Shown here piece after piece: positions 25,949 to 33,161 of a stretch of 38,188 nt of DNA. Within the stretch, counting starts at the first letter, position 1. Every line of letters begins with the position of its first letter. The position numbers and the translations under genes were made by a program. The stretch is from Candidatus Woesearchaeota archaeon (GTDB lineage Archaea; Nanobdellota; Nanobdellia; SCGC-AAA011-G17; ARS1403), in the NCBI GenBank assembly GCA_018302505.1, contig JAGVZL010000012.1, positions 1-38,188 on the forward strand, written 5' to 3'. The notes below the pieces were generated by a model, which saw only the letters and a program-made list of their open reading frames with translations, did no database searches and had not been told where the DNA came from.

Positions 25949-26000
25949 ATCCTAATCGAACTATCTTTTATTTATTAGAATTATTGTAAACTAAAATAAA

Positions 26001-26513
26001 TTATCTAAAACATCTGTAAACAAACAATTTCTCCATTAAACCAACAGATTTACTTTCTAACTCTTCAAACTTAAATTTCTTAGTAATTATAGAATCAACT
26101 TTCTTTTTATTAGTCAAGCTACTGAATAATATTAATACCTCCCCTTTATTTTCTAAATAATCATCAACTTTAGAAAAAAACTTTTCAATAATCTCCCACC
26201 CATGCTTGCCGCCAAACAAATCTTTATGTTCTTTCATATTTTCATCTTGAGGCAAATAAGGCGGATTAAATATAATAACATCAAATCTTCCTTTAACATT
26301 AGAAAACAAATCGCTTTTAGAAGCATTTAATTTTAGTTTCTTGCAATGCTCAACAGAATCATCATCAATATCAACTCCAGAAACATTTTTACTCTTTGTT
26401 AAAGCAGCTTTCATTAAGATTCCAGAGCCGCAGCCAACATCAAGAACCTTCCCTCTAGCAAATTTTCTAACATATTTTTCAAGCAAATAACTGTCATCGC
26501 CGGGGTTATACAT
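26001..26513 (-). CDS. HemK2/Mtq2-like protein N5-glutamine methyltransferase
   Basis: 170 residues. Class I SAM methyltransferase: 'YNPGDDSYLLEKYV' start (family form YxPxEDSxLL), SAM loop 'VLDVGCGSGILMKAALTK' (about 22-39) and the substrate motif 'NPPYLPQDE' (about 88-96), which is diagnostic for Gln/Asn methylation. Archaeal/eukaryotic HemK2 modifies the GGQ glutamine of release factor aRF1, and this short form lacks the bacterial PrmC N-domain. Confidence in the enzyme class is high; the target is inferred. Confidence 0.88.
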   Translation of the reverse strand: MYNPGDDSYLLEKYVRKFARGKVLDVGCGSGILMKAALTKSKNVSGVDIDDDSVEHCKKLKLNASKSDLFSNVKGRFDVIIFNPPYLPQDENMKEHKDLFGGKHGWEIIEKFFSKVDDYLENKGEVLILFSSLTNKKKVDSIITKKFKFEELESKSVGLMEKLFVYRCFR

Positions 26514-26528
26514 TTTTCAGAAAAAAGC

Positions 26529-26660
26529 TCAACCTTTATTTATCAGTTTCTGTATCAAAGCACTATTGGCAATCTCGTCTATCTGATCAACTCCATATCC
26601 TGCTTTTACTAGAGTCTCCCACACATCCTTGTCAACCTTAATTTTTTTCTTTTTTATCAT
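26529..26660 (-). CDS. Small protein, last gene of a four-gene overlapping chain
   Basis: 43 residues, 'MIKKKKIKVDKDVWETLVKA' onward, ending 'ALIQKLINKG'. A basic N-terminus followed by an amphipathic helix pair ('GYGVDQIDEIANSALIQKLI'), reminiscent of short DNA-binding or ribbon-helix-helix-sized proteins. Its ATG overlaps the stop of the preceding 33-residue ORF as ATGA, strong support for coupled translation. Confidence 0.5.
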   Translation of the reverse strand: MIKKKKIKVDKDVWETLVKAGYGVDQIDEIANSALIQKLINKG

Positions 26661-26758
26661 TCAGCAATCCAATAGAAAGATAAATTTTTAAAGTTTACTA
26701 AGCGGATTACCCATCTATCTTTATTAATAACATCAAAAGGTGTATTGTCGTCTTTCAT
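26657..26758 (-). CDS. Micro-ORF (33 aa) coupled at both ends
   Basis: 33 residues, 'MKDDNTPFDVINKDRWVIRL' onward, ending 'SFYWIAE'. It joins its neighbours by ATGA overlaps on both sides (26755-26758 and 26657-26660). The double overlap is the main evidence that it is translated. Function unknown; it may act mainly as a translational bridge. Confidence 0.4.
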   Translation of the reverse strand: MKDDNTPFDVINKDRWVIRLVNFKNLSFYWIAE

Positions 26759-27207
26759 TTTTTAAGATTATCTAAGTGTAAAAAATATTCTTTAACTCTA
26801 GAAACAATGTTTTTCAGATAAAACTTCTCAATTTTTTCTTCAAATAGATTGCTTAGCGTTTCATTCTCATTAATTCTATAGATATTTCCATTTTTCTCAA
26901 CTAAAAACAAATCTCTTAATCTTTTTAATTGCCTTCTTATATTGCTACCAGCCACTCCTTTCAAGTCTAAATTATTACTTTTTCTAAACTCAGAAACCTT
27001 ATCAACAATGCCATTGCCATCAACTTCTTTATTCTCTAATAAAACACAAAAAACATCAACAACAACATCCCTAGAGTCTCCAGGCTGCAATAAACCAATG
27101 CTTAAGCATAATTTCTTAACCAGCTCTCTTTTAGGCATGTCATAAGGTCTTTCATATTTTCTTAAGGTAATCTCAGATAAAGGAATACTCTTGGAAACAT
27201 TACTCAT
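26755..27207 (-). CDS. Unknown winged-helix-like archaeal protein
   Basis: 150 residues. It starts 'SKSIPLSEITLRKYERPYDM' followed by 'KRELVKKLCLSIGLLQPGDS' and a middle region that reads as a winged helix ('GIVDKVSEFRKSNN...GSNIRRQLKRLRDLFLVEKNGNIYRI', about 65-115). The C-terminal helix is amphipathic. This suggests a regulator or DNA-binding protein, but I cannot name the family. It lies in the middle of an operon of four overlapping genes and faces the CARF-like/cdc6 pair. Confidence 0.6.
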   Translation of the reverse strand: MSNVSKSIPLSEITLRKYERPYDMPKRELVKKLCLSIGLLQPGDSRDVVVDVFCVLLENKEVDGNGIVDKVSEFRKSNNLDLKGVAGSNIRRQLKRLRDLFLVEKNGNIYRINENETLSNLFEEKIEKFYLKNIVSRVKEYFLHLDNLKK

Positions 27208-27349
27208 TTTTCTTTTCGACCAATCTCTTAGCGATGTATTCCTCCCTCTTCCTTAAAAACTCCATCCTATCTTCCTTATATAACTCCAAATTACTATCTA
27301 AAAACTCCCTTTCAAACCCTTTAATAGTCCTTACCAAATCGTTTCCCAT
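27200..27349 (-). CDS. Small charged protein (49 aa), first gene of overlapping chain
   Basis: 49 residues, 'MGNDLVRTIKGFEREFLDSN' onward, ending 'KRLVEKKNE'. A highly charged helix. It overlaps the next gene by 8 bases. A TATA box, TTTATATAAATA on the minus strand, lies about 25-35 bases upstream, so it probably heads the operon as a leaderless mRNA. No family recognised. Confidence 0.5.
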   Translation of the reverse strand: MGNDLVRTIKGFEREFLDSNLELYKEDRMEFLRKREEYIAKRLVEKKNE

Positions 27350-27423
27350 AAAAAATTAATGCTAAATATTTATATAAACTTTTTCACATAAATTTATAAA
27401 CAAAACCTTAAAACAAGGACTCT

Positions 27424-27780
27424 ATGCCAACCTTAGTAGCTTGCTTATCAACAGGGAAGGGAACATGGGGTCATGTATCTAAATTAATTGAGACTCATCC
27501 ATGGGACAAGATATTCTTAGTTACAAATGAGTTTGGAAAAGAGAATTTTACTAAAAATAGTAAAACAGAGCTAATCTTAGTTGACCCAAACCAGGGGATA
27601 AAGGAACTTCAGCAGGATATTTACTCTAAATTAAAAGATAAAGTCAAAGGAACAGATGTCTTCCTAAACATTGTTTCAGGCTCAGGAAAAGAGCATATGG
27701 CTTTATTGGCAGCCTTAATTAAGCTGGGATTAGGGATTAATATGATCTCCTTAACAAAAGATGGGGTTGAAGAGCTTTAA
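27424..27780 (+). CDS. CARF-like Rossmann-fold protein, orphan
   Basis: 118 residues, one small domain: 'LVACLSTGKGTWGHVSKLIE' (N-terminal strand plus ligand loop), 'KIFLVTNEFGKENF', and the second motif 'VFLNIVSGSGKEHMALLAAL' followed by 'IKLGLGINMISL'. This is the layout of CARF domains, where T/S-G-G/S-[TK]-x-M precedes a helix and binds cyclic oligoadenylate in CRISPR effectors. There is no effector domain and no CRISPR locus in the window. A TATA box AATTTATAAAC lies about 27 bases upstream. It lies 38 bases before cdc6, so it is probably cotranscribed. Assignment rests on motif pattern only. Confidence 0.55.
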   Translation: MPTLVACLSTGKGTWGHVSKLIETHPWDKIFLVTNEFGKENFTKNSKTELILVDPNQGIKELQQDIYSKLKDKVKGTDVFLNIVSGSGKEHMALLAALIKLGLGINMISLTKDGVEEL

Positions 27781-27818
27781 CCGAAATCGTTATTAACTTC
27801 TAAGTTATAAGAATAATC

Positions 27819-28862
27819 ATGCCAGACTTATTTAGAGATATCTTAAAATCTTCAGAATCTTTATTTAAAAATGAAGTTGCCTTAGATCCTGAATTTGTTC
27901 CTAAACTAATCCAATTTAGAGAAAATGAAAACCAGTATATAGCAACATGCATTAAACCCTTATTCCAAAAAAGAAACGGAAAAAATTTAATTATCCACGG
28001 CCCGCCAGGAGTAGGAAAAACCTTAGCAACAAAAAATGTCTTAAAAGAATTAGAAGAAGAAACAGATGATATTACCCCAGTATATGTTAATTGTTGGAAG
28101 AAAAACACAACATATCAGGTTGTTTTGGAATTATGCAAAGCTATTGATTATAAATTTATCCAAAATAAAAGAACAGATGAATTAATATCTATAATAGTTG
28201 AAAGATTAAATAAAAAATCTTCAGTTTTGGTTTTTGATGAAATAGATAAAATTCAGGAGTTAGATATTTTATATAATCTATCTGAAAGTTTATACAGGAA
28301 AACAATAATATTGTTAACGAATGAAAGCAATTGGCTGTTTAGATTGGATTCAAGGCTAAAATCAAGGTTGATCCCAGACCAATTAGAGTTCAAGCCTTAT
28401 TCCTTGACAGAAACTAAAGAAATTTTAAAGCAGAGAATAAGTCAGGCATTTCCTCCAAATACAATAAATGAAAACAGTCTAAATAAAATAACAGAAAATA
28501 CATTTAAGCAAAGAGATATCAGAACTGGTTTATTTTTGTTAAAGGAATCTGCAGAAATCGCTGAATCGAACTCATCAAAAAAAATTGAAATGCAGCATGT
28601 TGAAGAAGCAGTAAAAAGGGTAATATTCTCAGACACCGAAAAATTAGATGAAGAAGAAAAACAGGTGCTTGAATTCATAAAAACAAACATGGAAAAAACA
28701 ACAGGAGAAATGGCTAAGCTTTATGAAGAAACCCATAAAAAATCAAAAAGAACCTTCCAGAGAAAATTAAACAATCTGCAAAAATCAAATTTAATAAAAT
28801 TAGATGAAACAGAAAGTCCTAGAGGCAGGTCATTTAGAGTAAAGCCCTTGACTGAATTTTAA
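27819..28862 (+). CDS. cdc6: Orc1/Cdc6 origin-recognition and helicase-loading ATPase
   Basis: 347 residues. AAA+ domain: Walker A 'GPPGVGKT' (61-68), Walker B 'VLVFDEIDK' (about 137-144), sensor 1 'ILLTNES', and the 'RLDSRLKSRL' arginine region with 'DIRTGLFLL' as sensor 2. The C-terminal winged helix (about 270-347) contains 'KSKRTFQRKLNNLQKSNLIK'. It is somewhat shorter than typical Cdc6 (about 400). It binds origins and loads MCM. Its gene often sits beside the origin, which directs attention to the block just downstream. Confidence 0.93.
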   Translation: MPDLFRDILKSSESLFKNEVALDPEFVPKLIQFRENENQYIATCIKPLFQKRNGKNLIIHGPPGVGKTLATKNVLKELEEETDDITPVYVNCWKKNTTYQVVLELCKAIDYKFIQNKRTDELISIIVERLNKKSSVLVFDEIDKIQELDILYNLSESLYRKTIILLTNESNWLFRLDSRLKSRLIPDQLEFKPYSLTETKEILKQRISQAFPPNTINENSLNKITENTFKQRDIRTGLFLLKESAEIAESNSSKKIEMQHVEEAVKRVIFSDTEKLDEEEKQVLEFIKTNMEKTTGEMAKLYEETHKKSKRTFQRKLNNLQKSNLIKLDETESPRGRSFRVKPLTEF

Positions 28863-28928
28863 TTATATTCTATAAAATATATATTCTGATTACATGACAC
28901 ACATGACACACTTGACATACCCCCGTGG
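28861..28928. other. AT-rich block with three 9-bp repeats and C5 run: candidate origin or operator
   Basis: An AT-rich 30 bases (28861-28890) is followed by three tandem 9-mers, ACATGACAC (28892), ACATGACAC (28901) and ACTTGACAT (28910), and then CCCCCGTGG (28920-28928). On the minus strand this reads CCACGGGGGT followed by GTGTCATGT units; a G-run next to a short element recalls the archaeal origin-recognition box. It lies directly after cdc6 and before a promoter (TTTTAAAT at 28932), so an operator role is equally possible. Confidence 0.35.
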
Positions 28929-28963
28929 CCCTTTTAAATCTAAAAACTATATCTCTTATTACA

Positions 28964-29134
28964 ATGATAAAAGGCTATTTTAAAGGAATTGCTAATCTCT
29001 TCTCACAAGGAAAATATCTTGATTGGGGGGAGTACGAAAGAAGGATTTCTACAATAGAGGGCTTGACATTTATGACCAAAACATGCCAAAAGGCAGTACA
29101 AAATCATTGGCAAAAAGAGGGAAGAAAATGGTAA
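28964..29134 (+). CDS. Small unknown protein (56 aa)
   Basis: 56 residues, 'MIKGYFKGIANLFSQGKYLD' onward, ending 'HWQKEGRKW'. Basic with aromatic residues; one Cys. TTTTAAAT at 28932-28939 lies 28 bases before ATG, so a leaderless start at 28964 is preferred over an upstream GTG at 28925 that falls within the repeat/C-run block. It is followed by two tiny ORFs on the same strand. No family recognised. Confidence 0.45.
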   Translation: MIKGYFKGIANLFSQGKYLDWGEYERRISTIEGLTFMTKTCQKAVQNHWQKEGRKW

Positions 29135-29205
29135 ATCTAGACCATAATACTATCGAATCTTTATTCAGCCGCCAGATATCGGCTTTGCCAATAAAAAAGG
29201 GGTGA
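29128..29205 (+). CDS. Micro-ORF (25 aa)
   Basis: 25 residues, 'MVNLDHNTIESLFSRQISAL' onward. ATG overlaps the previous stop (ATGGTAA) and GAGGGAAG precedes it. Too short for independent support; listed because of the overlap, the Shine-Dalgarno and the following small gene. Confidence 0.25.
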   Translation: MVNLDHNTIESLFSRQISALPIKKG

Positions 29206-29210
29206 TTAAA

Positions 29211-29315
29211 ATGGATATCTATTCAAGAAGGGAAATTGAAAGAGCTTTAGAAAATGATGAGATCGAACCAGTAGATGAAGCATTCATGCAGGGCTTCTTT
29301 GAAGCATCATCATGA
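29211..29315 (+). CDS. Tiny acidic protein (34 aa), paralog of the gene at 30359
   Basis: 34 residues: 'MDIYSRREIERALENDEIEP' followed by 'VDEAFMQGFFEASS'. GGGGTG lies six bases before ATG. The helix 'SRREIERALE' and the end 'DEAFMQGFFE' match 'SKRKLEKAVD' and 'DALFMEGYLE' in the ORF at 30359 with the same spacing, so the two are clearly related. They bracket the PhoU-type regulator. Acidic; probably a two-helix peptide. No known function. Confidence 0.55.
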   Translation: MDIYSRREIERALENDEIEPVDEAFMQGFFEASS

Positions 29316-29326
29316 AAAATAAGAGT

Positions 29327-30280
29327 CTACCTAAACCGTGTAGCATAAATGAACAGAGCAATGGTCCTAATCCATGCAACCAAAGCCTTCATTTTCTCAA
29401 TCATGGCACTAAGTTTAGGTAGATGATTTTTCTCATAAAATTCATCACATCTCTGCTGCAAATCATCTTTCCTAAAATTAACATCAAAAGCTAAATCTTT
29501 ATCATTTTTATAATAAGATTTCATAACATCCAAATAAGACGTTTCTATATCGCCATATAATTTTTTTAATTCATTTTTTTGTTTAGTATTAAAATTAATG
29601 CTCTTCATAAACCTTGAAATCCTTTTTACCTCATCACCAATGCTTTCCATATTCATAACAATATACCATAAATGCAGCAATTCAGTTCCGCTCATTCCAA
29701 TTTTTCTCGAAACGCCAGGATTATTCATGGCCATTCTTAAAATTCTTTCAAGCATGAAGCAAAGCCTGTTAACATCAAAATCTCTATTTACAATACTAAC
29801 ACTATCTCCATCTTCAATGCAACTAATACAATCTTCCATCATGGATCTTAAAATAATATCAATTCTTCTGATAACATCATTAACTTTAACATCGTTTATA
29901 TTAAGAAAATTTTTAGCAACAATCTTATTATTAGTCTGTTCAATTATCTCCATAGCAACAAAATTATTCATTATTTCTCTTATTTCTTTAGTAAGTGAAT
30001 TAATATTGTCCCCTGATAATTTTATAACATCATAGCCATCAATATATGCATTATATATCTCTCCTTGAACTCTTAAAAAAGTCTTATTTCCTGTCTCAAT
30101 TAAGATTTCTCTCTCATCTATCTTCTTTTCATTATTAGAATGCAAAATTAATCTTGAATCCCCATCTTCCTCCAAATGAATTATATCTCCTTTGGATAAT
30201 TTATTCTTCTTAAGCCAGTTGCCCGGTAAACTAATAACATAAGAAGAGCTTCCAAACTTGATTAATTTTCTATAGTCCAA
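29327..30280 (-). CDS. PhoU-type regulator with N-terminal AbrB-like DNA-binding domain
   Basis: 317 residues. The N-terminal ~50, 'RKLIKFGSSSYVISLPGNWL' followed by 'KKNKLSKGDIIHLEEDGDSR', is a swapped-hairpin AbrB/SpoVT-type domain. Then PhoU-like three-helix bundles (about 90-200 and 205-310) with 'VMNMESIGDEVKRISRF'. Archaeal proteins of this layout are annotated as phosphate uptake regulators. The start codon is TTG at 30280 with GGGGTG six bases before it; an ATG just upstream is out of frame and closes after 4 codons. No pst transporter genes are in the window, so control of phosphate uptake here is unproven. Confidence 0.85.
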   Translation of the reverse strand: MDYRKLIKFGSSSYVISLPGNWLKKNKLSKGDIIHLEEDGDSRLILHSNNEKKIDEREILIETGNKTFLRVQGEIYNAYIDGYDVIKLSGDNINSLTKEIREIMNNFVAMEIIEQTNNKIVAKNFLNINDVKVNDVIRRIDIILRSMMEDCISCIEDGDSVSIVNRDFDVNRLCFMLERILRMAMNNPGVSRKIGMSGTELLHLWYIVMNMESIGDEVKRISRFMKSINFNTKQKNELKKLYGDIETSYLDVMKSYYKNDKDLAFDVNFRKDDLQQRCDEFYEKNHLPKLSAMIEKMKALVAWIRTIALFIYATRFR

Positions 30281-30358
30281 TCATCCCACCCCAATATATA
30301 TAGTATATAGGTCAATTATTTATATATAAACATTTCCAAACAATTTAGAAGAAAGGAG

Positions 30359-30520
30359 GTGGTAAAGATAGACGATTATGTTGATGAGGAGGATGTTTTA
30401 GATGATGAAATAGATCTTGAGTATACCTCAAAAAGAAAACTTGAAAAAGCAGTGGATGAAGGCGACATGGAAGCTGAAGATGCACTTTTTATGGAAGGTT
30501 ATTTAGAGGAGGATGAATAA
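30359..30520 (+). CDS. Tiny acidic protein, paralog of the gene at 29211; start codon uncertain
   Basis: About 50-53 residues, very acidic. The first part is 'DDYVDEEDVLDDEIDLEYTS', then 'KRKLEKAVDEGDMEAEDALF' and 'MEGYLEEDE'. Its last ~30 residues align without gaps to the 34-residue protein at 29211. The only conventional start is GTG 30359, but that lies inside the ribosome-binding site GGAGGTG (30355-30361). ATA at 30368 sits exactly six bases after GGTG and would give 'MDDYVDEED', parallel to 'MDIY...' in the paralog. TTTATATATAAAC around 30319-30331 is the TATA box. Its stop abuts the convergent protease gene's stop. Confidence 0.5.
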   Translation: MVKIDDYVDEEDVLDDEIDLEYTSKRKLEKAVDEGDMEAEDALFMEGYLEEDE

Positions 30521-31759
30521 TTAAAAAATTAATCCTATAACTGATCCAAATAAAAAGTTAAACAGCTTAAATATAAATGGCATCAAACCAAGCAAGATTA
30601 ACGCCAAGCAGAAGAAACTGATAAATACCCATAATTTCTTTGCTTTTTTCTCATTTTTTATCAAAACATTAGAGAATATTAAAAACATCTTGCCGCCATC
30701 AATAGGACCTAGAGGTAGCATATTAAACATTCCAACAGCTAAATTAATTGTAAACAGCCAATAAAACAATAAACTAATCCAAGATAAAATTTTCCCTAAT
30801 AATTCTTTTCCATCCTCAAAATCAGAATTTATCACAGAAAGGGTTACTCCGATATAACCTTTAGACTCTCTCCAAAATGCAATTCTGCTAAAAAAGTTTT
30901 CAGGAGGTTCAATAGTAGTGATAGAGTAAGAAGAAACATTTGTTAATATATTAATCTGGTCTCCGGGTTTAATATCCTTAATTACCTTATAATAATCATC
31001 AAAATTATTAACTTCAATATTATTAATGCTTAAAATTTCCTCACCTATATTCATTCCGCTCAAATTAGCAGGATAATCATCATGAACTTCTCTAACAATT
31101 ATGCCTTCGTTATATATAGTAGAGCTAAGTGCGGGTGCGGCAGCAAATAAGAATAAAATCAAAAACAAAAAAGCAACAATATAATTAGAAAAGCTCCCCG
31201 CTGCTAAAACCTCAAGTTGTTTCCACCTAGAAATTTTATTTAATTTTTCTTCATCAGGTTCAACAAACGCAGCAGGAACAACAGGTAAAAAAATACTCAA
31301 AACCGCAAACCCGCTTGATTTAACTTTAACATCATGTAATCTAGCTAGCCATCCATGGCTGAATTCATGAACTGTAGCTAAAATAAAGATGCTTATAATC
31401 CAATGCCAAAATCCCAAAATAGGAATCTCTGGAGTTGCTTGAATTCCAGGTAATAGAGGAGCAATAGGAGTAGGATCTCCGTTAAATAAGAACCCATAAA
31501 CTTTAACAGTCAAAACAACAAAAATAATAATCATTGTTAAAAAACCAAAAATAACGCCTAAAAATCCAAAAGCCCTTGTAAATTTAGGGAATCTTTTAGC
31601 AACCTTATCCATAAATTCAAGACCAATCTTAGTCTTATACATAATAATATAAATTAAAGGGAAGACGATTTTTTCAACAGCAACTTTGTCCCTTTTAATA
31701 TACATTAATAGTCCAAGAAGTAGAGCAAATACCAATAATAAGACTAAGTCTAAATTCAT
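30521..31759 (-). CDS. Site-2-protease-type intramembrane metalloprotease (M50) with PDZ domain
   Basis: 412 residues. The zinc motif HEFSH is at 131-135 in 'ILATVHEFSHGWLARLHD' and the third ligand in 'FNMLPLGPIDGGKMF' (NxxPxxxxDG). A PDZ-like domain (about 225-280) contains 'PANLSGMNIGEEILSIN'. About six transmembrane helices. Family members cut transmembrane regulators or clear signal peptides (RseP-like). It follows L40e by 8 bases, so it may be part of the eIF5A-L40e transcript. No anti-sigma-like substrate is visible nearby. Confidence 0.9.
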   Translation of the reverse strand: MNLDLVLLLVFALLLGLLMYIKRDKVAVEKIVFPLIYIIMYKTKIGLEFMDKVAKRFPKFTRAFGFLGVIFGFLTMIIIFVVLTVKVYGFLFNGDPTPIAPLLPGIQATPEIPILGFWHWIISIFILATVHEFSHGWLARLHDVKVKSSGFAVLSIFLPVVPAAFVEPDEEKLNKISRWKQLEVLAAGSFSNYIVAFLFLILFLFAAAPALSSTIYNEGIIVREVHDDYPANLSGMNIGEEILSINNIEVNNFDDYYKVIKDIKPGDQINILTNVSSYSITTIEPPENFFSRIAFWRESKGYIGVTLSVINSDFEDGKELLGKILSWISLLFYWLFTINLAVGMFNMLPLGPIDGGKMFLIFSNVLIKNEKKAKKLWVFISFFCLALILLGLMPFIFKLFNFLFGSVIGLIF

Positions 31760-31767
31760 TTACACCC

Positions 31768-31932
31768 CTATTTTTTACTTTTAATAGCTCTGAAAGCCTT
31801 GCTTCCGCATTTCCTGCACAAAATCTGTTTATCTAAAATTTTTCTTATATCTGCTTTTCTTTTAGTCTTGCATCTCTTACAAACAAATACATTATGAAAT
31901 AGTCTCGCACTTGCTTCAGGGAATTTTGCCAT
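31768..31932 (-). CDS. rpl40e: 50S ribosomal protein L40e
   Basis: 54 residues: 'MAKFPEASARLFHNVFVCKR' onward. The four zinc ligands are Cys18, Cys21, Cys39 and Cys42 (CKRC...CRKC), and the C-terminus is basic. This is the archaeal L40e, fused to ubiquitin in eukaryotes. It begins 1 base after the aIF5A stop codon, so translation is coupled. Confidence 0.93.
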   Translation of the reverse strand: MAKFPEASARLFHNVFVCKRCKTKRKADIRKILDKQILCRKCGSKAFRAIKSKK

Positions 31933-31933
31933 T

Positions 31934-32326
31934 TTATTTTACTTCCTTCATTACTTTATCTTCAAGAATGATCCAATAAGTAACGCTAACGCCTTCAACA
32001 ACTTTATCTTTCAAGTCTTCAGGGATTTTTAAATCAAAAGTTTCATAACTCTCTTCATCCATAACATTAGCAATATTATCATTAACACTTAAAACCTGTG
32101 CATTTTTCTTTTCAACAATAGGAACATCAACTTTTTCATGTCCAGGCAATACAATTACTTTCCTGCTGCCATCAATTAAACTGCTTGCATCTATTCTGCA
32201 TTTTGCATGTCCATGCTTTCCGGTTTTTGAAGTTTCAATTTTATTTACTCTGCAAGCTACCTTATCAATGATAACATAATTCCCTGCTTTTAAAGAAGTA
32301 ACATTAGTCTGTTTTGTTTCTGCCAT
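31934..32326 (-). CDS. eif5a: Translation factor aIF5A
   Basis: 130 residues from ATG 32326. The hypusination loop is 'SKTGKHGHAK' with Lys37 as the modified residue. An N-terminal SH3-like domain and a C-terminal OB domain are of normal length. It relieves ribosome stalling at poly-Pro and aids termination. A longer reading (from 32371) is rejected: the TATA box TTTATAAAT lies within it, about 25 bases before the expected transcription start and only ~35 bases before the chosen ATG. Confidence 0.96.
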   Translation of the reverse strand: MAETKQTNVTSLKAGNYVIIDKVACRVNKIETSKTGKHGHAKCRIDASSLIDGSRKVIVLPGHEKVDVPIVEKKNAQVLSVNDNIANVMDEESYETFDLKIPEDLKDKVVEGVSVTYWIILEDKVMKEVK

Positions 32327-32474
32327 ACAACACATCAAAAATAGTAAATTTATAAAAGTTGTGTTTTCCAAAAAAATTCAATGTGTTCATAGAGGTACCT
32401 TCTGGTTCTAGAAATAATAAGAAAGTCTTTGACAAGAATAAAGGTTAAAAAGCTTTCTAAATTAGGTTAAGATA

Positions 32475-33116
32475 ATGATAGAAAAAAATGATTTCATAAA
32501 AGTTGAATTGACTGCAACTGCAAAAGAAACAGACCAAATCTTAGAAACAACAGATGCAGAAGTTGCTAAAAAATATAGCATTTACAGCCCGGAATATAAA
32601 TATGGTCCAAAAGTCGTTTGTATTGGTCAAGGGCAATTGCTCCCATCAATAGAAGAAGAAATTAAAGATAAAGAATTTAATAAAGAAATAGAAATAACTC
32701 TCCCTCCTAAAAAGGCATTTGGTAAAAAAGACCCAAAATTACTGCAGTTAATTTCTATGTCTCAATTCAGAAAACAAAAAATAAATCCTTATCCTGGCCT
32801 GCCAGTTCATATTGATAATTTAATGGGAATCGTAAGAACTATCAGCCCCGGAAGAGTAATAGTTGATTTCAATCATCCGTTAGCCGGCAAGCACATATTA
32901 TACAAGATAAAAATTTTAATGAAAGTTGAAGACTTAAAAGAAAAAGCGGATTCTATAATCTCAAGATATAATTTTGAATTCTCCTCAGAGTTAAAAGACT
33001 CAGAATTGTTAGTAAAGACAGAATATGATTTAAATGAAAAGTTAAAAGAGGACGCTGTTAAGAGGACTATAGAATTATTACCTATAATTAAGAAAGTGAA
33101 TTTTGTAAAAGAATAA
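32475..33116 (+). CDS. FKBP-type peptidyl-prolyl isomerase, archaeal long form
   Basis: 213 residues. FKBP half-domains ('DFIKVELTATAKETDQILET', 'GQLLPSIEEEIKDKEFNKEI', 'LPPKKAFGKKDPKLLQLI') flank an insert-in-flap domain ('PYPGLPVHIDNLMGIVRTIS'), then 'FNHPLAGKHILYKIKIL'. A C-terminal ~65-residue alpha/beta domain follows, as in archaeal long FKBPs. It has proline isomerase and chaperone activity on nascent proteins. No signal peptide, so cytoplasmic. It lies 45 bases upstream of ftsZ on the same strand. Confidence 0.9.
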   Translation: MIEKNDFIKVELTATAKETDQILETTDAEVAKKYSIYSPEYKYGPKVVCIGQGQLLPSIEEEIKDKEFNKEIEITLPPKKAFGKKDPKLLQLISMSQFRKQKINPYPGLPVHIDNLMGIVRTISPGRVIVDFNHPLAGKHILYKIKILMKVEDLKEKADSIISRYNFEFSSELKDSELLVKTEYDLNEKLKEDAVKRTIELLPIIKKVNFVKE

Positions 33117-33161
33117 TCTTTATATATGAAGTAAGTATTATAAATATTTGAGGGGTTAAAT

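Noticed and set aside
27424-27780. CARF-like protein as part of a CRISPR-Cas locus
   Set aside because: No repeat array or cas effector was seen anywhere in the window; reported only as an orphan.
29023-29205. A 60-residue reading frame across two small ORFs
   Set aside because: It overlaps most of the 28964 ORF in another frame, and the upstream part has no promoter or ribosome-binding site. Only the last 25 codons, with an overlap and GAGGG, are kept at low confidence.
32327-32371. Longer N-terminus for aIF5A
   Set aside because: The extra 15 codons contain the TATA box and are hydrophobic, unlike any aIF5A N-terminus.
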